Shown here: positions 8,971-17,345 of the stretch, in pieces
How positions within the stretch are numbered: the stretch's first letter is position 1
Layout: each line of letters starts with the position of its first letter
Source of the DNA: Streptomyces turgidiscabies Car8
GTDB taxonomy: Bacteria > Actinomycetota > Actinomycetes > Streptomycetales > Streptomycetaceae
Reading direction: 5' to 3'
Length of the DNA: 33,110 nt
Assembly: GCF_000331005.1 (NCBI RefSeq)
Contig: NZ_AEJB01000614.1
Coordinates: 1-33,110, forward strand
Program-made: the position numbers and the translations under genes
Notes under the pieces: generated by a model
Told to the model about the DNA's origin: nothing
Databases searched by the model: none
What the model saw: the letters and a program-made list of their open reading frames with translations, nothing else

Positions 8971-10952
8971 ATGTATCCCCCGCCGCGCTCATCCCTCCTC
9001 GGCCGCACCGCCATCCGCACCCTCGCTCTCGCGACCGCGGCGACCGCCGCCCTCCTCTTCGCCCAGCCGCAGGCCGAAGAAGCGACCCCGCTCGACAACA
9101 CCGCCCCGGTCGCCGCCTCCACCCGCCAGATACCGGTCCCCGCCGCCCCCATGGGCTGGGCCTCCTGGAACAGCTTCGCCGCGAAGATCGACTACAGCGT
9201 GATCAAGGGCCAGGTCGACGCGTTCGTCGCCTCCGGGCTGCCCGCGGCCGGGTACAAGTACGTCAACATCGACGAGGGCTGGTGGCAGGGCACCCGGGAC
9301 AGCGCCGGGAACATCACGATCGACGAGTCCGAGTGGCCCGGCGGCATGAAGGCCATCGCCGACTACATCCACAGCAAGGGCCTCAAGGCCGGCATCTACA
9401 CCGACGCGGGCAAGGACGGCTGCGGCTACTACTACCCGACCGGCCGCCCCGCCGCCCCCGGCTCCGGCAGCGAGGGCCACTACGACCAGGACATGCTCCA
9501 GTTCTCGCAGTGGGGCTTCGACTTCGTGAAGGTCGACTGGTGCGGCGGTGACGCCGAGGGCCTCGACCCGGCGACCACCTACCAGTCCATCAGCGACGCG
9601 ATCACCAAGGCCACCGCCACCACCGGCCGCCCGATGACCCTGTCGCTGTGCAACTGGGGCCGGCAGAACCCGTGGAACTGGGCCCCCGGCCAGGGCGCGA
9701 TGTGGCGGACCAACGACGACATCATCATCTACGGCAACAAGCCGTCCATGAGCAACCTGTTGACGAACTACGACAGGAACGTCCACCCCACCGCCCAGCA
9801 CACCGGCTACTACAACGACCCGGACATGCTGATGGTCGGCATGGACGGCTTCACCGCCGCCCAGAACCGCACCCACATGGACCTGTGGGCCATCTCCGGA
9901 GCCCCGCTCCTGGCCGGCAACAACCTGGCCACCATGACCACCGAGACGGCGAACATCCTCAAGAACCCCGAGATCGTCGCCGTCGACCAGGACGCCCGCG
10001 GCCTGCAGGGCGTCAAGGTCGCCGAGGACACCACCGGACTCCAGGTCTACGGCAAGGTCCTGTCCGGCACCGGCAACCGTGCCGTCGTTCTCCTCAACCG
10101 CACATCCTCCGCCCAGAACATGACCGTCCGCTGGTCCGACCTCGGCCTGACCAACGCCGACGCGACCGTCCGTGACCCGTGGGCACGCGCCAACGTCGGC
10201 TCGTACGGCACGAGTTACACGGTCAGCGTCCCGGCCGGCGGCTCGGTCATGCGTACGGTCACCGGCGCCACGGAGGCGGCGAGCAGCGCGTACGAGCCCT
10301 CCGCCGCCGGTTACACCGCCGTGAGCGCGGCGAACACCGGTGTCGCGGTCGCCGACTTCACGTACACGAACGACACGAGCACGGCCCGTACGGCGACCCT
10401 CAAGGTCAACGGCCAGACGGCCACCAAGGTGTCCTTCCCGCCGACCGGCTCGACCCCTGGCACGATCTCCGTCCAGGTCGCCCTGTCCAAGGGTGCCGCC
10501 AACACGCTCGCCGTCACGGGCGGCCCGACCCTGGGCACGCTGACCGTCCGGCCGGTTCCCGGCACGAACGGCAACCTGGTCGTCGGCAAGCAGTCCGGGC
10601 GCTGCCTGGATCTCTTCACAGCACGATCACCAACGGCACCCAGGCCGAGCTGTGGGACTGCAACGGCGGCTCCAACCAGGCGTGGACGTACACCTCCCGC
10701 AAGGAACTCGTGGTGTACGGCAACAAGTGCCTGGACGCCTACGACAGCGGCAAGACCAACGGCACGAAGGTCGTCATCTGGGACTGCCACGGCGGCAACA
10801 ACCAGAAGTGGAACGTCAACACCGACGGCACGATCACGAACGTCAACGCGGGCCTCTGCCTGGACGCGTACGGCGCGGCCACGGCCAACGGCACCCAGAT
10901 GGTGCTGTGGGCCTGCGGCACGGGCGACAACCAGAAGTGGACGGTCAGCTAG
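8971..10952 (+). CDS. Secreted GH27 alpha-galactosidase with C-terminal ricin-type lectin domain, frameshifted
   Basis: The gene has a signal peptide (about 1-32), then a GH27 barrel: MGWASWNSF (61-69), KYVNIDEGW, FVKVDWCGG with nucleophile Asp189, and WRTNDDI with acid/base Asp250. A beta-sandwich (about 330-430) and a carbohydrate-binding-module-like region (430-535) follow. From about residue 543 a ricin-B/CBM13 trefoil begins (GRCLDLF). There the frame breaks: one base is missing near 10617-10619. Restoring an A gives FNSTITNGTQ and reopens the frame through three QxW motifs (NQAW, NQKW, NQKW) to a stop at 10952, about 660 residues in all. As read, the catalytic frame continues to 11007 with an Arg/Thr/Ala-rich nonsense tail. 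The enzyme should hydrolyse terminal alpha-galactosides outside the cell; without repair it would lose its lectin domain. The ATG has AAGGAG six to nine bases upstream. Confidence 0.88.
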
Positions 10953-10974
10953 TGGCGTAGCGGCTCAGGGCCCC

Positions 10975-10989
10975 GGCCGCTCGGCGGCC
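10975..10989. terminator. Hairpin between convergent genes
   Basis: GGCCGC-TCG-GCGGCC forms a perfect 6-bp stem between the alpha-galactosidase stop (10952) and the DUF2277 stop (11029). It has no T-tract, as is usual for GC-rich actinobacterial terminators, and could serve both genes. Confidence 0.45.
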
Positions 10990-11028
10990 CGGTGTCCGAG
11001 CCGATGACCTCGCGGCCCGGTGCGTGTC

Positions 11029-11271
11029 CTAGGACGCGTGCCGGGCTGCCGCCGTACCACCTCCGCCGCGCACCTCGATGCCGGCCAGCAGTTCGGCCGT
11101 GGCCGCCGCGATGACATCGACGGCGTGTTCGAAAACCTCGCGGTTGTGGGCGGCCGGCGCCCGGAAGCCGGAGACCTTCCGGACGTACTGGAGGGCGGCG
11201 GCCCGCATCTCCTCCTCTGTGGCCTCTTCGGGGAGTACGGGTGGACGAAGGGTCTTGATGCTGCGGCACAT
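11029..11271 (-). CDS. DUF2277 family protein
   Basis: An 80-residue protein with the family's distinctive start, MCRSIKTLRPP, followed by EEATEEEMRAAALQYVRKVSG and an amphipathic helix (FEHAVDVIAAATAELLAGI). DUF2277 members are small soluble proteins of unknown function, usually single genes. The ATG at 11271 follows GGAGG with only one base between, unusually tight, so ribosome recognition may be suboptimal, but the conserved N-terminus makes the start secure. The final residues (VRGGGGTAAARHAS) are not conserved-looking. It converges on the alpha-galactosidase gene and diverges from panE. Confidence 0.85.
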   Translation of the reverse strand: MCRSIKTLRPPVLPEEATEEEMRAAALQYVRKVSGFRAPAAHNREVFEHAVDVIAAATAELLAGIEVRGGGGTAAARHAS

Positions 11272-11410
11272 GCCTCCAGTCTCGCGCGTACGAGGCGATC
11301 CGCGCCGCCCGCATGCTGAAAGGGGAGTGCCGTACGGCCGTACCGGCTGCGATCATGCTCCGCGAAGCGGCTACCTGTCAGGAGCCGACCGAGGAGAGGT
11401 TCGATCAGCC

Positions 11411-12367
11411 ATGCCCACGGACACACCCGCACCCGTCCACGTACACGCACAGCAGGCCCCGCTCACCTTTGCCGTACTCGGCCCGGGCGGCGTCGGCGGC
11501 CTGCTCGCCGCCCTGCTCTCCCGTGCCGGTCACCGCGTGATCTGCCTGGCCGGGGACGACACCGCTCGCACGCTCCGCGAAGGCGGAATCCGCGTCCGCA
11601 GCGGCCTCTTCGGGGAGTTCACGGCGACCGTGGACGCGACGGCCGGGTTGCCGGAGGCGTCCGGCCCTCTCGGCGGGGTCGACGCCGTCCTCGTCGCCGT
11701 CAAGCACACGACCCTCGACGCGGCCCTGACACGCGTCCCGGCGCAGGCGCTGGGCGACGCCCTGGTCGTACCGTTCCTGAACGGCGTCGAACACCCGGCC
11801 GCACTGCGGGCCCGCTACGGCGCCGAGCGCGTCGCCCCGGCCGTGATCCGCGTCGAGTCGACCCGTACGGCACCCGGCGTGATCGAACACGCGAGCCCCT
11901 TCGTGGAGATCGACCTGGCCGGTGACCCGGTACCGCGCGAGCGACTCGACGCGCTGTCCGCCGCCTTCACGGCCGCCGGACCGGCCACCCGCGTCCTGCC
12001 CGACGAGGCGGCGGCGCTGTGGGCGAAGATGTCGTTCCTCGCCCCCTTCGCCCTGCTGACCACCCTGCACGGGCTCCCGCTGGGCGAGGTCCGCACCCGC
12101 CACCGCGACGAGCTGACCGCCCTGGTCGAGGAGACGGCGGCGGTGAGCCTGGCCTGCGGCGGCCCGTCGGACCCCACCCAGGCCATGGCCCGGTACGACA
12201 CCTTCCCCCCGGCCACCAGGTCGTCGATGCAGCGCGACGCCGAGGCGGGCCGCCCGCTGGAGCTGGACGCCGTCGGCGGAGCCCTGCTGCGCGCCGCCGA
12301 ACGGCACGGGGTTGACGTACCGGTGGCGACCCGGGTCGTGCGGGAGCTGGCGACCGGGACCGCCTGA
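11411..12367 (+). CDS. panE: 2-dehydropantoate 2-reductase (ketopantoate reductase)
   Basis: The protein has 318 residues. The NADPH-binding loop VLGPGGVGGLLAALLSRAGH (glycines 24-29) opens the Rossmann domain, and VDAVLVAVKHTTLDAAL and PFLNGVEHP are typical PanE/ApbA motifs. The C-terminal helical domain has LWAKMSFLAPFALLT, carrying the expected catalytic lysine, and the substrate-binding segment SSMQRDAEAGRPLELDAVGG. It reduces 2-dehydropantoate to pantoate with NADPH in vitamin B5/CoA synthesis. I placed the start at ATG 11411, where the conserved Rossmann strand begins shortly after a GAGGAGAGG ribosome site. The frame is open upstream, but that sequence overlaps the DUF2277 gene and looks unrelated. 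Streptomyces genomes often hold several PanE-like proteins, so the exact substrate could differ. Confidence 0.85.
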   Translation: MPTDTPAPVHVHAQQAPLTFAVLGPGGVGGLLAALLSRAGHRVICLAGDDTARTLREGGIRVRSGLFGEFTATVDATAGLPEASGPLGGVDAVLVAVKHTTLDAALTRVPAQALGDALVVPFLNGVEHPAALRARYGAERVAPAVIRVESTRTAPGVIEHASPFVEIDLAGDPVPRERLDALSAAFTAAGPATRVLPDEAAALWAKMSFLAPFALLTTLHGLPLGEVRTRHRDELTALVEETAAVSLACGGPSDPTQAMARYDTFPPATRSSMQRDAEAGRPLELDAVGGALLRAAERHGVDVPVATRVVRELATGTA

Positions 12368-12455
12368 CCTGGCGCGCCCCGGCCCGCGCCACTCGTTCGT
12401 GTGAAGTGGAGGAGGAAGTACCGGAAGGAACTCGCATCACAAAATCGAACAGGCG

Positions 12456-12461
12456 TACCAT
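12456..12461 (+). promoter_or_regulatory. -10 box of a leaderless gene
   Basis: TACCAT ends six bases before the GTG at 12468, so transcription would begin at or next to the start codon. There is no ribosome site. The same arrangement occurs at 22362 and 22680. Confidence 0.5.
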
Positions 12462-12467
12462 TAGCGC

Positions 12468-12806
12468 GTGGCGACGACCTATGACTTCCCGAGTGACCTC
12501 CTGGCCGGTCAGGAGGAGCTGCATCAGGTCCGCGCCGAGCTGTCGGCACTGCTGAAGCGGCTCCCCTGGTCGGTCGAGCCGCTGGAGGGTTTCAGTGACA
12601 CCGGCGGCTGGCGCAAGGTGGAGCGCCCCGCGTCGCCGGGCTGGACGGCCGACGAACAGGCCGAGGTGGAGAAACTGCGGCGCCGCGAGCACGAGCTCGC
12701 GGTGTTCGTGAGCGGCCACCGTTACTGGGCCGAGGTCACGGGACCGGACCGGGTGGACGCGCGCACACGGCTCAAGCACGCGCACGAGGGCGCGGAGGAC
12801 GCCTGA
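12468..12806 (+). CDS. Conserved-looking small protein of unknown function
   Basis: A 112-residue soluble, charged protein that I do not recognise as a named family. It is mostly helical in appearance: an N-terminal helix with EELHQVRAELSALLKRL, a middle WRKVERPASPGW segment with two Trp, then a heptad-like EQAEVEKLRRREHELAVFV and a final Arg/His-rich tail. The start is GTG at 12468. No Shine-Dalgarno sequence precedes it, but a TACCAT -10 box sits exactly six bases upstream, so it is probably translated from a leaderless mRNA. It ends 27 bases before the convergent kinase gene. The codon pattern (G/C at third positions) supports a real gene. Confidence 0.75.
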   Translation: MATTYDFPSDLLAGQEELHQVRAELSALLKRLPWSVEPLEGFSDTGGWRKVERPASPGWTADEQAEVEKLRRREHELAVFVSGHRYWAEVTGPDRVDARTRLKHAHEGAEDA

Positions 12807-12833
12807 AGCCGGGGTCCGGTCGGTGGTCCGACC

Positions 12834-14432
12834 TCAGGAGGTGGTGCGGAAACCTTCCCGCACGCGGTCGAAGACCGGCCGGTAGCTGTCCCACTGCTTC
12901 TCGGGCGCCGAGACGTAGATGTCGTACTCCCGGCCGCCCTCCTGCCCGAAGCCGAGGTTGATGCCGTGGAAGACGCGCTCCCGGCCCTCGATGGTGAACT
13001 CCCAGATGGCGGCCTTCTGACCCCGGTAGGCCGTGCGCTGCATATAGAGCTTGCGGTACTTGTCCCCGGGATAGTTGATCTTCGTGTTCGCCTCGATGTC
13101 CTTGAAGTGCGCCAAGGGATCGCCGGCGGGATCGATCATGCCGATGGTGATGCTGGCCAGGCGGGTCTCGTCGATGTAGACGATCCCGTCGGACGTCCGC
13201 TTGTTCAGCGTCCAGCCGTCCGGCACCGGGAAGGCGACGCCGAGGGTCTTCTCCGTGACGAGGTGGTAGCCGTCGGGAACGGGCGAGGGCGTGTACGTCG
13301 GGGTGGGGCTCTCCTCCGAACCCGCGCCCTGCGTGTGTGTTTCCTTGCCGGCCGAGTTCAGGTAGTGGACGCCGCCCGCCGTGCCTCCGGCGACGAGGAT
13401 CACCGCGACCGCGCTCCAGAGGACGGTACGGCGCCCGCGCCCGCCTCGGGGCCGCACGGGTGCCGCGTTCTGGGTGCCGGTCCTCCTCCGTGTGCCGCCC
13501 GTACGGTCGGGATCCTGGCCCGGAGCCGGTGTCGACACCGGGACGGACGCCGTCCACGCGCGCGGCTCCGTGTCCTCGGTCACCGACCGCAGCGCCAGTT
13601 CCGTCTCCTGGGCCGAGGGCCGCTCGGCCGGATCCTTGGCCAGCAGGGCGCTGATCAGCGGTTCCAGCGGGCCCGCCTGCTTCATCGGCTCCAGGGGGGC
13701 GGTGACGATGGAGTACGCCGTCTCGACCGGCGTGAGCCTGCGGAACGGCGGCTGTCCCTCCACCGCCTGGTAGAGGGTCGCGCCGAGCGCCCAGAGGTCG
13801 GAGGCGGGGCCGGGGGTGTCGCCCTGGATGCGCTCCGGTGCCATGAAGTCGATGGAGCCGACGATCTCGCCGGTCCGGGTGAGGGTGCTGGTACCGGTCG
13901 CCGTGGCGATGCCGAAGTCGGTGAGGACGACCCGGCCGTTCTCGGTGAGCAGCACGTTGCCCGGCTTGACGTCACGGTGCAGTACACCGGCCTCGTGGGC
14001 GGCCCGCAGCGCGCCGACCATGCCCCGGCCGATACGGGCGGCCTCCTCGGGCGAAACGGTTCCGCCGCTCTTGAGCAGGGCGCTCAGCGTGGTGGAGGGC
14101 ACGTACTCCATGACGATGCACGGCAGCCCGTCGTCCTCGACGACGTCATGGACGACGACCACGTTGGGGTGCGCGATCCGCGCCGCGCTCTGCGCCTCAC
14201 GGCGGGTGCGCTCGTACATCAGGGCCAGCTCGTCGTCGGCGAACCGTGAGTCCTCGTGCAGACGCTTGAGCGCGACCCGGCGGTTGAGCATCTCGTCGGC
14301 GGCCAGCCAGACCGTGCCCATGCCGCCCCGGCCGATCTGCTCGGTCAGCCGATACCGCCCGGCGATGAGCCGTCCCTCGTCCGACACCTGCGACACGGCA
14401 GCCTCTCTGATCTCGCCGTCACTGGCGCTCAC
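12834..14432 (-). CDS. Transmembrane serine/threonine protein kinase (PknB-type) with novel extracellular domain
   Basis: The protein has 532 residues. The Hanks-type kinase domain (about 27-285) is complete: GRGGMG glycine loop (34-39), VALK with Lys56, HRDVKPGN with Asp154, TDFG (171-174), a Thr/Ser-rich activation loop and MAPE (197-200). A Pro/Arg-rich juxtamembrane region leads to one membrane helix (about 336-357). The outer part (358-532) starts with a Thr/Pro-rich stalk, then a globular domain of about 150 residues (GYHLVTEKTLGVAFPVPDGW onward) with no PASTA repeats. It should phosphorylate intracellular targets in response to an external signal. The start is GTG 14432 with only a weak GGA upstream. 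Next to it lies tRNA-Val; no phosphatase or substrate gene is adjacent. The sensor domain resembles PsbP/lipoprotein-like folds seen in actinobacteria, which I state tentatively. Confidence 0.9.
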   Translation of the reverse strand: MSASDGEIREAAVSQVSDEGRLIAGRYRLTEQIGRGGMGTVWLAADEMLNRRVALKRLHEDSRFADDELALMYERTRREAQSAARIAHPNVVVVHDVVEDDGLPCIVMEYVPSTTLSALLKSGGTVSPEEAARIGRGMVGALRAAHEAGVLHRDVKPGNVLLTENGRVVLTDFGIATATGTSTLTRTGEIVGSIDFMAPERIQGDTPGPASDLWALGATLYQAVEGQPPFRRLTPVETAYSIVTAPLEPMKQAGPLEPLISALLAKDPAERPSAQETELALRSVTEDTEPRAWTASVPVSTPAPGQDPDRTGGTRRRTGTQNAAPVRPRGGRGRRTVLWSAVAVILVAGGTAGGVHYLNSAGKETHTQGAGSEESPTPTYTPSPVPDGYHLVTEKTLGVAFPVPDGWTLNKRTSDGIVYIDETRLASITIGMIDPAGDPLAHFKDIEANTKINYPGDKYRKLYMQRTAYRGQKAAIWEFTIEGRERVFHGINLGFGQEGGREYDIYVSAPEKQWDSYRPVFDRVREGFRTTS

Positions 14433-14495
14433 GATATCCGGCAGGTGTAAAAGGGTGATCAGAAGGTCACGTACACCACACCTCGCGCACGAAGA

Positions 14496-14525
14496 GGCCC
14501 CCCGGCGAAACCGCCGGAGGGCCCA
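14496..14525 (-). terminator. Terminator-like hairpin downstream of tRNA-Val
   Basis: GGCCCCCCGGCG and CGCCGGAGGGCC pair over 12 bases with one mismatch and a short AAAC-type loop. On the minus strand it lies 17 bases past the tRNA 3' end and is followed by TCTTCG, so it probably terminates the tRNA transcript. Confidence 0.65.
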
Positions 14526-14541
14526 TCGTCTGCGTTGATCC

Positions 14542-14616
14542 TGGTGGGCGCGGACGGTTTCGAACCGCCGACATCCGCCTTGTAAGGGCGGCGCTCTACC
14601 ACTGAGCTACGCGCCC
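14542..14616 (-). tRNA. tRNA-Val (anticodon UAC)
   Basis: The 75-base gene folds as a complete cloverleaf: acceptor GGGCGCG/CGCGCCC, D arm GCTC-AGTGGTA-GAGC, anticodon stem CCGCC/GGCGG with loop CTTACAA (anticodon TAC, reading GUA/GUG valine codons), variable ATGTC, T arm GGCGG-TTCGAAA-CCGTC with one G-U pair, discriminator A, and an encoded CCA end (14542-14544). It stands alone between the kinase and DUF4097 genes. No integrase or duplicated 3' end is seen nearby. Confidence 0.95.
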
Positions 14617-14629
14617 AGGACGAGTCGTC

Positions 14630-14660
14630 AGCCTACATTGCCCGAGGCCCTGCCCCGCAA
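14630..14660 (-). promoter_or_regulatory. Probable tRNA-Val promoter
   Basis: On the minus strand TTGCGG (14660-14655) and TAGGCT (14635-14630) are 19 bases apart, placing the start of transcription only about six bases before the tRNA 5' end at 14616. The spacer is slightly long. Confidence 0.5.
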
Positions 14661-14837
14661 ACCCGTATCCGCCCCGGAGATCTCCGTGCCCGGATCCGGG
14701 GGTTTTCCCCACTACGGATCGGGGAGCGTCCCGGATGCCCCGGCGGGCACCGGATCCGTACGGTCGAAGAGTGTCGCAGGGCCGGCTCCAACGATCATCG
14801 ATCACCGGTCCACGTTCACCTCAGGGGGAGAAGGACC

Positions 14838-15647
14838 ATGGCCCGATCAGCATTTCCGCGCAGCCGCACCGGAACACGCACCGGCACCCGCACCCGTGTC
14901 GTCGCCGTCACCGGCGTCGTGGCCGCGCTCGTCGCCACCGCCTCCGCCTGCTCCTCCGCCGGGGACGACAAGGATCCGAAACACCGTTCCTTCGCCCTGC
15001 AGGGACGGACGCTCACCGTCGACTCGAACGACTCGGCGCTGGACATCGTCGCCGCGGACTCGAACAAGTCGGGCCGGATAGAGGTCACTCGCTGGTTCTC
15101 GGGCTCCGTCACCTTCGGCAAGGATCCCAAGGTGACCTGGTCGATGGAGGACGACCGGCTGAAGCTGCGGGTGAAGTGCTCGGGCGTGGTCGCCGACTGC
15201 TCCGCCAAGCACCGGATCGAGGTCCCGCGCGGTGTCTCCGTCGTCGTGCGGAACGGGGACGGGAGCGTCACCGCCCACGGCTTCGACCAGGCCCTCGACA
15301 TCCGTTCCGGGGACGGCTCGGTCACCGTCAGGGACTCCACCGGGGCGCTGAAGCTGTCCACCGACGACGGTTCGATCCGTGCCCTCGGTGTGCGTTCCCG
15401 GCAGGTGCGGGCGCACTCGGAGGACGGCTCGGTGCGGCTCGAACTCGCCTCCGTGCCGGACCTCGTCGAGTCGAGCAGCGACGACGGCTCGCTCACCATC
15501 GAGCTGCCCCGCGAGACCTATCGCGTGACGGCGGACTCCGACGACGGCTCGGTGAAGGTGTCGGTACCGCGCGACAAGCACAGCTCGCACCTGGTGTCGG
15601 CGAAGACGAAGGACGGGAGCATACGGGTGCGGTCCGCCGGGGAGTGA
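14838..15647 (+). CDS. DUF4097-type lipoprotein with repeated DGS turns
   Basis: A 269-residue exported protein. A basic start and hydrophobic helix (20-37) lead to Cys38 in ASAC, a weak lipobox, so lipid anchoring is likely but not certain. The mature protein carries seven Asp-Gly-Ser turns at residues 141, 159, 177, 196, 216, 236 and 259, each followed by alternating hydrophobic residues (such as VTV, IRAL, VRLEL, LTIEL, VKVSV). This is the right-handed beta-solenoid pattern of the DUF4097/adhesin-like family, with one coil per 18-23 residues. The N-terminal part holds VKCSGVVADC, a possible disulfide loop. Function is unknown; the family often sits beside envelope-stress or signalling genes. 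The ATG 14838 follows AGAAGG with a close ribosome-site spacing. Confidence 0.82.
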   Translation: MARSAFPRSRTGTRTGTRTRVVAVTGVVAALVATASACSSAGDDKDPKHRSFALQGRTLTVDSNDSALDIVAADSNKSGRIEVTRWFSGSVTFGKDPKVTWSMEDDRLKLRVKCSGVVADCSAKHRIEVPRGVSVVVRNGDGSVTAHGFDQALDIRSGDGSVTVRDSTGALKLSTDDGSIRALGVRSRQVRAHSEDGSVRLELASVPDLVESSSDDGSLTIELPRETYRVTADSDDGSVKVSVPRDKHSSHLVSAKTKDGSIRVRSAGE

Positions 15648-15791
15648 GCCCCGCGGCGGCCCGGTGAGCGGCCGGCGCTCGACCTGATTCGCGAGTCGGT
15701 ACGCGCAGCGCGAACCGACCGGCCCGTGTGTTCGTCCATAACCGGTGGGAGAATGAACCGGGCAGGGCAGTTCACAGCACGGGAGAGGGAA

Positions 15792-17234
15792 GTGACGGCG
15801 ATTAATTCTGAGCCGTACACGCCGATTGCGCCGGGCGCGCACCAGTCGCCTCACCGTTCGCCGCACCGCCCACCCGAGCGCTCTCGTACCGGTCCGCGCA
15901 CCGGCCTGCGCGCCGCCGCCCTGGACGCCCTGACGCTCGTACTGCTCCCGCTGCCGCTGCTCTTCGCCCTGCCCGCCGCCTTCGCCGGTGGCGGTACGCG
16001 GCGGTGGTTCGGTGGGCGGGCCGAGAGCCAGCGCGCCGAGGCGCAGGCCGCGAAGGACGCCGCAGCCGCCGCTTTCTACGAACTGGACACCGCCCAGCGG
16101 GATCTGCGGATCTCGATAGAGACGATCAAGGCCGTCGACGACACCCCCGCCGCCCGGCGCGCCGTCGCCGACTTCGAGGGGCTCGGGCTCCGGATCGACG
16201 AGGCCAGCGGGCAGTACATCACCGCCATCGACGCCCATGATCTCGACCGCGACGACCTGGATGCCTCGGCCGCCACCCGCGCCCGGTCCGAGCTGACCCG
16301 GGCCAAGGAGGAGCTGGGGCGGGTCAAGCAGGACCTGGACCGCTTCGCGGACGGGCTCGGACCGCTGCTCGGCAAGGCCGAGACGCAGTTGGCCCGGCTC
16401 GCGCCCTCCGTGGAGCGCGCCCGCCAGTCGCTGCTGGCCGCCTCGAACGCCCTGGACGCGGTCCGGGGGTCGGGGCTGCGGGCGGACGATCTGGCCGCCC
16501 GGCTCGCCGCTCTGGGGCCCGAGCTGACCCGGCTCAACCAGGGCGCCGGGCAGCACGGGGTGCCGGAGACGCTGGAGCGGGCCGACCGGGTCGCACGCGA
16601 GGCGGAGGCGGTCCGGGCGGAGGCGGCGCGGCTGCCCGAGCGGGCGGCGGAGATCGACCACCGGCTGGTGTCCCTGCGTACCCGCGCCGAGGCGCTGACC
16701 ACCCGGTCCGGGCAGGTGCAGCCGCTGCTGAGCGAGCTGCGCAGACGGTTCTCGGCGGAGTGCTGGCAGGACCTCCAGCACGTACCGGAGCAGGCCACGG
16801 ACCACGTACGGCAGGCCGAGGCCAGGCTCAAGGAGGCGCAGACCGCCCGGGACGCCCAGCGCTGGCCGGACGCGACGGCGCTGCTGTCGACGGTGCGGGC
16901 GCTGCTGAACACCACCGACGAGGCGGTGTCGGCGGCCGGAGACCGGCTGCGGCGGCTGAACACCGTGCAGAAGGACCCGCAGGGCGAGATCGACCGCACA
17001 CGCTTCGCGATCCGTGACGCGCAGCGGCTGGCCATGTCGGGGCGCAACACCCCGGAGCCACGGCACGCCCGCCCGCTGGACGAGTCGGTGGCCCGCCTGG
17101 ACCGCGCGATCGCCTCGCTGGAGGGCCGCCACCCCGACTACTGGCACTTCCTGACGGAGGCGGAGGCCGTGCGGCACACGGTGGCCGACGTGGTGGCCCG
17201 TATCCGCGAGGAGCGCGGGATGACGGCCCACTGA
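15792..17234 (+). CDS. Membrane-anchored coiled-coil protein of unknown function
   Basis: About 480 residues. A Pro/His/Arg-rich cytoplasmic stretch precedes one strongly hydrophobic helix (LTLVLLPLPLLFALPAAFAG). After that nearly the whole protein is long alpha-helix with heptads rich in Ala, Arg, Glu and Leu (for example EAQAAKDAAAAAFYELDTAQ and AKEELGRVKQDLDRF), ending with a conserved-looking HPDYWHFLTEAEAVRH segment. I recognise no catalytic motif. A structural or scaffolding role at the membrane, as for other Streptomyces coiled-coil proteins, is inference. I prefer GTG 15792, because GGGAGAGGGA precedes it directly; an ATG at 15753 in frame, with GGGAG only one base away, is the alternative. 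Confidence 0.75.
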   Translation: MTAINSEPYTPIAPGAHQSPHRSPHRPPERSRTGPRTGLRAAALDALTLVLLPLPLLFALPAAFAGGGTRRWFGGRAESQRAEAQAAKDAAAAAFYELDTAQRDLRISIETIKAVDDTPAARRAVADFEGLGLRIDEASGQYITAIDAHDLDRDDLDASAATRARSELTRAKEELGRVKQDLDRFADGLGPLLGKAETQLARLAPSVERARQSLLAASNALDAVRGSGLRADDLAARLAALGPELTRLNQGAGQHGVPETLERADRVAREAEAVRAEAARLPERAAEIDHRLVSLRTRAEALTTRSGQVQPLLSELRRRFSAECWQDLQHVPEQATDHVRQAEARLKEAQTARDAQRWPDATALLSTVRALLNTTDEAVSAAGDRLRRLNTVQKDPQGEIDRTRFAIRDAQRLAMSGRNTPEPRHARPLDESVARLDRAIASLEGRHPDYWHFLTEAEAVRHTVADVVARIREERGMTAH

Positions 17235-17298
17235 GCGCACCCCTCGAAGGGGCCGGGCAAAGGGGCCGGGGGTCTACGGCGGCAAGGTGCTGCGGCGC

Positions 17299-17334
17299 CC
17301 GCCGCTCCGGCCCGGGAAGGGACCGGGGCGGCGG
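17299..17334. terminator. Bidirectional hairpin between convergent genes
   Basis: CCGCCGCTCCGGCCC and GGGACCGGGGCGGCGG form a long GC stem around a short loop between the coiled-coil gene stop (17234) and the amidase stop (17346). It could terminate both. Confidence 0.55.
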
Positions 17335-17345
17335 GACCGGGTTGA

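Noticed and set aside
11078..11410. N-terminal extension of panE from 11078
   Set aside because: The extension overlaps the DUF2277 gene on the other strand, does not resemble PanE, and a ribosome site precedes ATG 11411.
14542..14616. Integration site for a genomic island at tRNA-Val
   Set aside because: No integrase, no direct repeat of the tRNA 3' end and no change in composition on either side.
14847..17240. 797-codon open frame on the minus strand
   Set aside because: Antisense shadow of the DUF4097 and coiled-coil genes, whose own strands show signal sequences, repeats and ribosome sites.
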